Part shown: positions 1 through 6,609 of the stretch, piece after piece
How the letters are laid out: the number at the start of each line of letters is the position of its first letter
Position numbering within the stretch: position 1 is the stretch's first letter
Assembly: GCF_014384705.1 (NCBI RefSeq)
Contig: NZ_JACRSN010000002.1
Location: forward strand, 62,001-126,000
Length of the DNA: 64,000 nt
Origin: Yeguia hominis
GTDB taxonomy: Bacteria; Bacillota; Clostridia; Oscillospirales; Acutalibacteraceae
Direction: 5' to 3'
Made by a program: the position numbers and the translations under genes
The notes under the pieces: model-generated
What the model was told of the DNA's origin: nothing
The model's database searches: none
What the model saw: only the letters and a program-made list of their open reading frames with translations

Positions 1-863
1 GCGGCATTCCGATCATCCGTCCGATGAGCCAGTGCCTCGCGGCAAACGACGTCATTGAAATTGCCGGAATCCTCAATGGAACTACCAACTTTATTTTGAC
101 CAAAATGATCCACGACTCGATGGACTTTTCCGATGCGCTGGCGCTTGCGCAGAAACTCGGCTATGCTGAGCGCAACCCGGCGGCGGATATTGAAGGGCAG
201 GATGCCTGCCGGAAAATCTGCATTCTCGCATCGCTTGCATACGGACGCCATGTTTATCCGGATCAGGTTCACACCGAGGGCATTACCGGCGTCACACTCG
301 CGGATGTCGAATATGCCGACGCTTGGGGCGGCGTTATTAAGCTGATCGGCCGCGTGAAACGTGCGCAGCAGGAGAAACTCTCCATGATTGTTTGCCCGAT
401 GCTGCTTTCAAGAGAAAGCCAGCTTGCCAACGTGGATGATGTTTTTAACGGCATTATGGTGCGCGGCGATTCCACCGGAGACGTTGTCTTTTACGGAAAA
501 GGCGCTGGAAAGCTGCCGACCGCGAGCGCTGTTGTGGCAGATGTGATCGACTGTGTCAAACATTTCCGCGCGCGGAAATACCTTTTCTGGGAAGAGGGAA
601 AAGAAGGATATGTCGGAAACTATCTGGACGATTCGACCTCGATGCTGATTCGGCTGCGCGCAGAAAATGCTGCGCTTGCCGCAGAAAATACGGAGGCCAT
701 CTTTGAAGGCGCACAGCGGCTTTACCGCAAACAGGCGCCGAAAGAAGAACTGGCATACATTGTTCCGGAGATGCCGGAGCGCGAGATCCGCAAGAAATTG
801 GAACGCCTTGAAAAATTGGGGATTTCCGTCCCGTCGGCGATCCGGGTTGCGAATGATCTTTAA
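1..863 (+). CDS. hom: Homoserine dehydrogenase, 5'-truncated by the window edge
   Basis: Reduces aspartate semialdehyde to homoserine, the branch toward threonine and methionine; cytoplasmic. The frame is already open at base 3 (G-I-P-I-I-R-P before the first ATG at 24), so the N-terminal NAD(P)-binding domain lies outside the window and ATG 24 is not the start. Visible are the catalytic-domain motif GILNGTTNFI, the later EGQDACRK stretch, and a C-terminal ACT-like regulatory segment from about base 600 onward (SMLIRLRAEN, then AIRV near the end). About 286 residues are present. It ends 62 bases before the lysC ATG on the same strand, so the two are probably cotranscribed. The ACT-like tail suggests feedback control by an amino acid, as is usual for the family. 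Confidence 0.93.
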   Translation, partial: GIPIIRPMSQCLAANDVIEIAGILNGTTNFILTKMIHDSMDFSDALALAQKLGYAERNPAADIEGQDACRKICILASLAYGRHVYPDQVHTEGITGVTLADVEYADAWGGVIKLIGRVKRAQQEKLSMIVCPMLLSRESQLANVDDVFNGIMVRGDSTGDVVFYGKGAGKLPTASAVVADVIDCVKHFRARKYLFWEEGKEGYVGNYLDDSTSMLIRLRAENAALAAENTEAIFEGAQRLYRKQAPKEELAYIVPEMPEREIRKKLERLEKLGISVPSAIRVANDL

Positions 864-925
864 GATGAAAACCGGAATTTGCAGATTGGCCGGTATTACG
901 GCAATTGATTTTGGAGGAAATGGGT

Positions 926-2149
926 ATGGGCTTAATTGTACAAAAATTCGGCGGCAGCTCTGTTGCGAACGCGGAACGGGTCATGAATGTTGCGGATATC
1001 GTAACCAGCACCTATAAAGAGGGCAATGACGTCGTGGTGGTGGTTTCTGCACAGGGCGATACGACAGACGACCTGATTGCCAAAGCAGAGGAAATCAATC
1101 CCGGCGCGTCCAAGCGGGAAATGGATATGCTTCTGACGGCTGGCGAGCAGATTTCGGCTTCCCTGCTTGCGATGGCAATCGAAAAGCTGGGCTATCCGGT
1201 GGTTTCGCTGCTTGGCTGGCAGGCTGGCTTTTTGACCTCATCGGCTTACAGTTCCGCGCGAATCAAAACGCTGCGTCCGGAACGAATCCGGAAAGAACTC
1301 GATAAAAAGCACATTGTCGTGGTGACCGGCTTCCAGGGGGTCAACCGCTACAACGATATGACGACCCTCGGCCGCGGCGGCTCCGATACCAGCGCAGTTG
1401 CCATTGCGGCGGTGATGCGTGCGGATCGCTGTCAGATTTTTACCGACGTCGAAGGCGTTTACACGGCGGATCCGCGAAAGGTTCCCGGCGCCAGAAAACT
1501 GGATGCCATTACCTATGATGAAATGCTGGAACTTGCGACGCTCGGCGCGCAGGTGCTGAATAACCGCTCTGTAGAAATGGCGAAGAAATATGGGGTAGAG
1601 CTGGAAGTCATCTCCAGCCTGACCCGTGCGAAGGGCACAATTGTGAAGGAGGACTGCAAAATGGAAAAAATGCTGATCAGCGGAGTTGCCAAGGACGATA
1701 AAGTCGCAAGATTTTCAATTATCGGGGTACCGGATCGTCCGGGCCTCGCGTTTAAGATTTTCTCAAAACTCGGTGCGAAAAACGTCAACGTCGATATCAT
1801 TCTGCAGTCGATTGGCCGCAATGGAACAAAGGATATCAGCTTTACGGTTGCAAAAGAGCATATGCAGACAACGCTGGATATCCTCACGCCGTATGTCGAG
1901 CAGCTCGGTGCGACGAGTCTTGTTTATGACGATCAGGTTGCGAAGGTTTCGATTGTCGGCGCAGGCATGGAGTCTCATCCGGGCGTTGCGGCGCAGATGT
2001 TTGAAGCGTTGTTTGAGTCCAATATCAATATCCGCATGATTTCCACGAGCGAAATCAAAATCTCTGTGCTGATCGATATCGCGGACGCCGACCGCGCCGT
2101 GACGGCGATCCACAGCAAATTCTTTACACCCGATGTTGTCGGCCAGTAA
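926..2149 (+). CDS. lysC: Aspartate kinase
   Basis: Phosphorylates aspartate, the committed step of the lysine/threonine/methionine pathway. The protein opens with the kinase motif KFGGSSV. The phosphotransferase domain continues to about residue 240 (GRGGSDTSAVA inside it), followed by two ACT domains (around GVPDRPGLAFKIF and GAGMESHPGVAAQMF) typical of allosteric control by lysine and/or threonine. About 407 residues, normal for the monofunctional enzyme. I chose ATG 926 over upstream in-frame TTG 905 and ATG 920 because GGAGG at 913-917 sits eight bases upstream of 926 and M-G-L-I-V-Q-K-F-G-G is the family's usual N-terminus. Directly downstream of hom. Confidence 0.96.
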   Translation: MGLIVQKFGGSSVANAERVMNVADIVTSTYKEGNDVVVVVSAQGDTTDDLIAKAEEINPGASKREMDMLLTAGEQISASLLAMAIEKLGYPVVSLLGWQAGFLTSSAYSSARIKTLRPERIRKELDKKHIVVVTGFQGVNRYNDMTTLGRGGSDTSAVAIAAVMRADRCQIFTDVEGVYTADPRKVPGARKLDAITYDEMLELATLGAQVLNNRSVEMAKKYGVELEVISSLTRAKGTIVKEDCKMEKMLISGVAKDDKVARFSIIGVPDRPGLAFKIFSKLGAKNVNVDIILQSIGRNGTKDISFTVAKEHMQTTLDILTPYVEQLGATSLVYDDQVAKVSIVGAGMESHPGVAAQMFEALFESNINIRMISTSEIKISVLIDIADADRAVTAIHSKFFTPDVVGQ

Positions 2150-2250
2150 TTTTTAAAATATTCATCAAAAAAATACCAGAAAAACACACCCCTGCAGTTT
2201 GGTATTCCCGGGTTTTTTCCGCGAACACTAAGCTGCGGGGGTGATTTTTT

Positions 2251-2436
2251 ATGATGGATGCAAATGGATACGGAATCGGCATTTTAGCCGGTCTCGGTTT
2301 GCAGCAGGAGGGAATTTATTCCGATTTCTTTTCGCTTCCGGAGGAAATCCGTGCGGAAATTGAGCGGCACCGGGACGAAATTCAGTCTCCGGAAGATCTG
2401 CACCGGATTGCGGAAGAAGCACGGCTGCGCAGATAA
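2251..2436 (+). CDS. Small protein of unknown function, 61 aa
   Basis: I do not recognise this family. The frame gives a 61-residue charged protein with a Gly-rich N-terminus (GIGILAGLGL) and a helical Glu/Arg-rich C-terminal half (EEIRAEIERHRDEI, EEARLRR). The start may be 2251 or the second ATG at 2254; GGGGG about 10 bases upstream is a modest ribosome-binding site. It lies about 100 bases after lysC and is closed by a perfect 13-bp hairpin. The lysC-to-start interval holds a partial dyad (CCCCTGCAG about 2195, CTGCGGGGG about 2232) and a T6 run, so its mRNA may be structured. Codon use and a clean terminator support a real gene, but no function can be given. Confidence 0.6.
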   Translation: MMDANGYGIGILAGLGLQQEGIYSDFFSLPEEIRAEIERHRDEIQSPEDLHRIAEEARLRR

Positions 2437-2452
2437 TCCCGATTTTGAGTTT

Positions 2453-2483
2453 GCAGGACGAAAACAGGCCGTTTTCGTCCTGC
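2453..2483 (+). terminator. 13-bp perfect hairpin after the small gene
   Basis: GCAGGACGAAAAC (2453-2465) pairs perfectly with GTTTTCGTCCTGC (2471-2483) around a 5-base loop. The following tract is only weakly T-rich (CTGTGTTTTA), so termination may be partial. It probably ends the hom-lysC-small-gene transcript. Confidence 0.7.
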
Positions 2484-2524
2484 CTGTGTTTTACCTAGAA
2501 GTTGAAAAGCGGAGATTCGAAATC

Positions 2525-2553
2525 TTGACTTTTACACAGCGAAACGATATACT
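2525..2553 (+). promoter_or_regulatory. Sigma-A-type promoter for the SDR gene
   Basis: TTGACT at 2525-2530, a 17-base spacer, and TATACT at 2548-2553, about 60 bases before the SDR start. It lies just after the hairpin at 2453-2483, consistent with a new transcription unit. Confidence 0.7.
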
Positions 2554-2611
2554 GATTATTGGTGAATTTTACGCGATCAATGCAATTCTGAACAATTAAG
2601 GAGAGAAAACG

Positions 2612-3382
2612 ATGAGCAGTTATCTGGAAGAAATGTTCAGTCTGAAGGGTAAAACCGCAATCGTAACCGGTGGCGGACGCGGAATCGGACAGGTCGTGGC
2701 CTGCGGTCTTGCGAAAGCAGGTGCGGAGGTCGCAATTTTTGTACGGACCAAATATGAAGAGACGGTACAGATGATTACGGAAGCAGGCGGAAAGGCATAC
2801 GGCCTGCAGGTCGATGTGACCGACGAAGCGCAAGTCGACGCCGCGATGGCGGAAGTGTTGCGCCGTTCCGGTTCGATTGACATTGTTTTTAATAATGCCG
2901 GAATCTGTATCCATGAAGATACCTTTAAGGCGACTATCGATCAGTGGCGCGAAGTGATCGATATCAATTTGACCGGCGAATATATTATGGCGCGTGCGGC
3001 GGCAAAAATCATGCAGGAGAGAGGCATTCACGGCAGCATCATCAATATGGCCTCGATGTCCGGCTCGATTGTCAATATCCCGCAGTGGCAGGCGTCCTAT
3101 AACGCCTCAAAAGCAGGCGTCATCCACATGACCCGTTCGCTTGCAGTGGAGTGGACGCAGTACGGAATTCGCGTCAACAGCCTCAGCCCCGGATACATTG
3201 CGACGCCGATGTCGGTTGACACGCCGCAGGAGCTGAGGGACGCTTGGATGCCGCTTATTCCGATGCACCGGATGGGCAAGCCGGAAGAGCTGATTCCGGC
3301 AGTGCTGTATCTTGCAAGCGACGCTTCCGGATATACGTCCGGCGCCGACGTTATTGTCGACGGTGCATATAGTTGTCTGTAA
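2612..3382 (+). CDS. SDR-family oxidoreductase (gluconate 5-dehydrogenase-like)
   Basis: A classical short-chain dehydrogenase of 256 residues, soluble. It has the NAD(P)-binding TGGGRGIG at residues 19-26, NNAG near the middle, and the catalytic Tyr163-x3-Lys167 (SYNASKAG) preceded by the Ser region MASMSGS. The C-terminal GYIATPM and GYTSGADVIVDGAY are typical of gluconate 5-dehydrogenase or polyol/ketose reductases. Sequence alone cannot fix the substrate. AGGAG lies just upstream of ATG 2612. The next gene is a zinc polyol-type dehydrogenase 47 bases downstream, so the pair probably interconverts a sugar acid or polyol and its keto form. Confidence 0.88.
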   Translation: MSSYLEEMFSLKGKTAIVTGGGRGIGQVVACGLAKAGAEVAIFVRTKYEETVQMITEAGGKAYGLQVDVTDEAQVDAAMAEVLRRSGSIDIVFNNAGICIHEDTFKATIDQWREVIDINLTGEYIMARAAAKIMQERGIHGSIINMASMSGSIVNIPQWQASYNASKAGVIHMTRSLAVEWTQYGIRVNSLSPGYIATPMSVDTPQELRDAWMPLIPMHRMGKPEELIPAVLYLASDASGYTSGADVIVDGAYSCL

Positions 3383-3429
3383 TCTTACGGTTTTGATCGT
3401 GAATTTGAGAGATTACATAGGAGGAGAAA

Positions 3430-4473
3430 ATGGAAGGAATGATGAAAGTAGCAGTCATGACCGGAATCGGTAAAATGGGCTGGGAAGAGCGCCCGATTCC
3501 GAAGCCTGCTGACGATGAGGTTCTCGTGAAGATCGAGTACGTCGGTGTTTGCGGATCGGATCTGCATTATTACGAAACCGGCGCAATCGGCGATTTTGTC
3601 GTCGAACCGCCGTTCGTTCTCGGTCACGAAGCGGCCGGTACGGTTGTGGAAGTCGGCAAATCGGTCAGCCATCTGAAAATTGGCGACCGGGTTGCAATGG
3701 AGCCGGGAAAAACCTGCGGCCACTGCGAATTTTGCCGCAAGGGTCTTTATAATCTTTGCCCGGACGTCGTATTCTTTGCAACGCCGCCGGTAGACGGCGT
3801 TTTCCAGGAGTATGCGGCGCATGAAGCGGATCTGTGCTTCAAGCTTCCGGAAAATGTGGATACCATGCAGGGCGCGCTGATTGAACCGCTGGCAGTTGGA
3901 TTCCATGCGGCAAATCAGGGCGGCGCGCATATCGGCCAGACTGCCGTGGTGATGGGCGCCGGATGTATCGGCCTGATGACGCTTTTGGCGCTGAAATCCA
4001 TGGGCCTTACCGAAATCTACGTTGTGGATATCATGCCGAAGCGTTTGGAAAAAGCGCTGGAGCTCGGTGCAAAGGGCATCATCAACGGACGCGAAAAGGA
4101 TGCCGTGAAAGAAATCCTTGCGCTGACAGAGGGGAAAGGCTGCGATCTGGCAATCGAAACTGCCGGTACGGAGATCACCACAAAACAGTGCATCGCGATG
4201 ACTAAAAAAGGTGCGACGATCGTTCTCGTTGGTTACAGCGCATCCGGTCATATGGATCTGCCGGTCAGCGATATGCTCAACAAAGAGCTGGAGATCAAGA
4301 CGGTGTTCCGGTATCGCCATATTTACCCGATGGCAATCGAAGCAGCTTCCAGCGGTGCAATTGATCTGAAGGGTGCCGTTACCAATGTCTTTGACTTTAA
4401 GGACGTTGGCGAAGCGATGGACCTCTGCGTCAAGAACAAGGCGGATATTGTCAAGGCCGTCATCAAAATGTAA
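3430..4473 (+). CDS. Zinc-dependent polyol/alcohol dehydrogenase (sorbitol dehydrogenase-like)
   Basis: A medium-chain dehydrogenase of 347 residues. Catalytic zinc ligands are Cys41 (GVCGSD) and His66-Glu67 (GHEAAG); four Cys in CGHCEFCRKGLYNLC form the structural zinc lobe. The Rossmann segment GAGCIGLM comes near residue 175. The overall pattern is that of sorbitol/L-iditol 2-dehydrogenases that oxidise polyols with NAD. AGGAGGAG directly upstream supports ATG 3430, although M-M-K-V at 3442 would also be a plausible N-terminus. It is probably cotranscribed with the SDR and is closed by a strong terminator at 4484-4513. Confidence 0.88.
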   Translation: MEGMMKVAVMTGIGKMGWEERPIPKPADDEVLVKIEYVGVCGSDLHYYETGAIGDFVVEPPFVLGHEAAGTVVEVGKSVSHLKIGDRVAMEPGKTCGHCEFCRKGLYNLCPDVVFFATPPVDGVFQEYAAHEADLCFKLPENVDTMQGALIEPLAVGFHAANQGGAHIGQTAVVMGAGCIGLMTLLALKSMGLTEIYVVDIMPKRLEKALELGAKGIINGREKDAVKEILALTEGKGCDLAIETAGTEITTKQCIAMTKKGATIVLVGYSASGHMDLPVSDMLNKELEIKTVFRYRHIYPMAIEAASSGAIDLKGAVTNVFDFKDVGEAMDLCVKNKADIVKAVIKM

Positions 4474-4483
4474 GAACCCACGG

Positions 4484-4513
4484 ACAGGGCGCGCAGATGC
4501 GCGCCCTGTTTTT
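4484..4513 (+). terminator. Intrinsic terminator after the SDR-dehydrogenase pair
   Basis: ACAGGGCGCGC (4484-4494) pairs perfectly with GCGCGCCCTGT (4499-4509) around AGAT, followed by T5. A textbook rho-independent terminator. Confidence 0.92.
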
Positions 4514-4786
4514 AAAATCACGCAGCGTGTAAGGCGGCGTTTGCAGAGCGCCCCTGGGCGTCTTGGCAGGGATCACGAAGCGGGGCGCTGTCCTTTAGGC
4601 TTGCATATCAAATGGCAGCAGTCCGGCTGCGGCGCGGCCTTGTACAGGCAAAATCAAATTCGGGTGGATTCTGGATCATGAAGAATGCACAGAGAGCGGT
4701 GAAATACGGCTTCGGTGATTTTCGAAAAAACGGACAGCTCATAAAAAGAGAGCGGCGGGAAAGCAAAAGAACAGGAGAGAGACAGC
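4514..4786. other. Gap between terminator and HAD gene, no gene seen
   Basis: About 270 bases without a convincing reading frame. A promoter for the HAD phosphatase should be here, but I see no clear pair of hexamers. An AG-rich tract before 4787 provides the ribosome-binding site (ACAGGAGAGAGA). Confidence 0.5.
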
Positions 4787-5518
4787 ATGCAGATTCGCGG
4801 GATCATCTTCGACTTTAACGGAACCATGTTTTTCGACACGGAAAAACAGGAGGAAACCTGGCGCAAAATGCTCAAAGAGGTTACCGGACGGGATGTCACC
4901 GATCGGGAATTGAAAGAACATATGCACGGCCGGCGGAATAAGGATATTTTCGAGTATTTTCTGGGAAAGCCGCTTACAGAGGAAGAAGCGGACCGGCTGG
5001 TATCGCGCAAAGAGGCGATGTACCGTGCGATGTGTGTGGAAGATCTTGCGCACTTCTGCTTTGTGGACGGCTTGACAGAACTGCTGGATGAATTGAAGGC
5101 ATGCGGAATTCAGCGCACAATTGCGACAGGATCGGAGCAGGAAAACGTCGACTTCTTTGAAGAATATCTGCATCTGCACAACTGGTTTGATCTGGACAAA
5201 ATTGTCTGTACGGACGGTTCTTTTGCCTGCAAGCCGGCACCGGATATTTACGAAATTGCCGCGCAAAAAATCGGCGTTCCGGTTGCGGAATGCATCGTGG
5301 TCGAAGATTCGATTTCCGGCATTCTTTCTGCTAAAGCTGCACATGCCGCAAAGGTGATCGGAATTGTCTCTGCGCAGACGGAAGAAGAACTGCTTGCCAT
5401 CGGCGCGGATGCAGTCATCCGGGATTTTTATGGTTTCTCCCGTTTTTTGGACGAGTCGGACTGCGCAGATGCTTCCGCAGGCAGTGCTGCCGGCGTTACG
5501 ACCGCTGCGAATCCATAA
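4787..5518 (+). CDS. HAD-superfamily hydrolase (beta-phosphoglucomutase/phosphatase type)
   Basis: A 243-residue subfamily I HAD protein, probably a sugar-phosphate phosphatase or mutase. Motif I is FDFNGT with the nucleophile Asp9; the second acidic position is Asn11 rather than Asp. A helical cap spans about residues 20-85. Motif II is ATGSE, the motif III Lys lies in ACKPAPD, and motif IV is VVEDSISGI, in which Glu-Asp binds Mg. The last 20 residues form an Ala-rich tail (AGSAAGVTTAANP) that looks non-essential. It is downstream of two sugar or polyol dehydrogenases but behind their terminator, so a shared pathway is only suggested by position. Confidence 0.85.
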   Translation: MQIRGIIFDFNGTMFFDTEKQEETWRKMLKEVTGRDVTDRELKEHMHGRRNKDIFEYFLGKPLTEEEADRLVSRKEAMYRAMCVEDLAHFCFVDGLTELLDELKACGIQRTIATGSEQENVDFFEEYLHLHNWFDLDKIVCTDGSFACKPAPDIYEIAAQKIGVPVAECIVVEDSISGILSAKAAHAAKVIGIVSAQTEEELLAIGADAVIRDFYGFSRFLDESDCADASAGSAAGVTTAANP

Positions 5519-5783
5519 TTTCCCAAAATAGAAATGGTTCGTGGATCTTCTAAGCCAAAGGACACTTTCGGGTGTTTGTGAAAAGGAATGCCCCGCTATG
5601 GCGCAATCGATTTACGGAGTCTGTTCGCGCTGCACTTGTTTCTGGTTTTGGCAGTACGTTTTGGTGCAGCAAAAACCGGACAGCCTGGTTGATCTGGAAA
5701 AATGTCGGTATTCTTCTGAAAATAACGAATTTTGTCTTGACAGAACGGGAAGCCTTCTGCAGGAAAACTCTATCTCTATAAAG
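5519..5783. other. Non-coding gap between convergent genes
   Basis: About 265 bases after the HAD stop. Open frames on both strands (for instance 5541-5816 plus and 5550-5918 minus) show no domain, no good ribosome-binding site and run through the terminator, so I do not call them. A TTGACA occurs at 5735 without a matching -10. Nothing else recognised. Confidence 0.5.
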
Positions 5784-5813
5784 AAAAGCGCTCTGCATTT
5801 GCAGAGCGCTTTT
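5784..5813. terminator. Bidirectional terminator
   Basis: AAAAGCGCTCTGC (5784-5796) and GCAGAGCGCTTTT (5801-5813) form a perfect 13-bp stem with loop ATTT and U-tracts in both directions. It serves the minus-strand membrane-protein gene and catches read-through from the HAD gene. Confidence 0.92.
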
Positions 5814-5887
5814 TAGCTGTACGTCCATAATAGTCTCCGGAACCATACCGCACGAAGGCCGAAAATTTTGAAAAACGGCGGAGTCTA

Positions 5888-6265
5888 TCAGGCGAGCTGG
5901 GAAAGGAGCTGCCCCCACAGACCGATCAGCGCCGACCGATAAAGAAATCCGGCCGCTGCGGAAAGCGCAAGCACAATAACGCCGAGAATCAGCGCAGCGC
6001 GCGCATGGTTTTTGCGGTTTTCATTTTTACAGCCGCCGCAAGCCCAGATAAGACAGATGATCCATCCGACAAGCGGAATGGCAAACAAGAGCATATTTCC
6101 GATAAAGCCGCCGATTCCAAGAGGTGCAAACCGGCTGCTTTTGGGCGGTGGAACATCGTAGACTGGGGACGCATAAGCCGGCGTCGGATCGGTGTAGCAA
6201 GACGCACCCGAAGCGGAATTTTGCGGTGTGGCCGCAATGTCATTTCTGAAGCGTTCTTCTGTCAT
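5888..6265 (-). CDS. Small two-helix membrane protein with Pro-rich N-terminus
   Basis: A 125-residue protein of unknown function. A low-complexity cytoplasmic N-terminus (about residues 1-45, ending DVPPPKSSRF) is followed by two hydrophobic helices, about 51-74 and 89-109, separated by a short polar hairpin with CGGCKNENRKNHARA. This design is common among uncharacterised Clostridia membrane proteins. GGAGG lies upstream of the ATG at 6265. It is transcribed away from rpoB, occupying the place where rplJ-rplL often sit in other Firmicutes. Confidence 0.7.
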   Translation of the reverse strand: MTEERFRNDIAATPQNSASGASCYTDPTPAYASPVYDVPPPKSSRFAPLGIGGFIGNMLLFAIPLVGWIICLIWACGGCKNENRKNHARAALILGVIVLALSAAAGFLYRSALIGLWGQLLSQLA

Positions 6266-6364
6266 GGGGAAGGCCTCCTGCCAAAAAAGAATGATACAAA
6301 AAGAAAAATCGGGCGTTCATTTCTGCATATCCAGAAAGAAATTGGCCGATTTTCAAATAAAGTA

Positions 6365-6393
6365 TTGACAAATCATAGCAAATATCATATAAT
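6365..6393 (+). promoter_or_regulatory. Perfect consensus promoter for rpoB-rpoC
   Basis: TTGACA at 6365-6370, exactly 17 bases, then TATAAT at 6388-6393: a full match to the sigma-A consensus. The expected start is near 6400, giving a leader of roughly 210 bases before the rpoB ATG. The flanking DNA is AT-rich. Confidence 0.9.
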
Positions 6394-6409
6394 GATAAAC
6401 TGCCCCATC

Positions 6410-6433
6410 ATAGGAAAGGGTTCCCTTTCCTAT
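6410..6433 (+). repeat. 24-base near-perfect palindrome just after the rpoB transcription start
   Basis: ATAGGAAAGGG (6410-6420) and CCCTTTCCTAT (6423-6433) are perfect complements with a 2-base centre. It begins about 10 bases after the predicted start point. It could be a DNA operator or a 5' hairpin on the mRNA; there is no following T-run, so it is not a typical terminator. Confidence 0.75.
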
Positions 6434-6609
6434 AACCACATATAGTGTAGCATAAACCTTTCAGAAAAGCAAGAGTATCTTAAAAATATGCGGAAATGAC
6501 GCAGATTTTGTGGGGTTCTATGAACCACTTTTGCGGCAGATGGGCGGACGGTTTATCAGAACAGAATGCCGGGCAACCGGCAAATATATGAATTGGAGTG
6601 ATTGAGCCT

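Noticed and set aside
5541..5816. Possible 91-codon gene between the HAD gene and the terminator
   Set aside because: It runs into the bidirectional terminator, has many Cys/Trp in no pattern and no ribosome-binding site.
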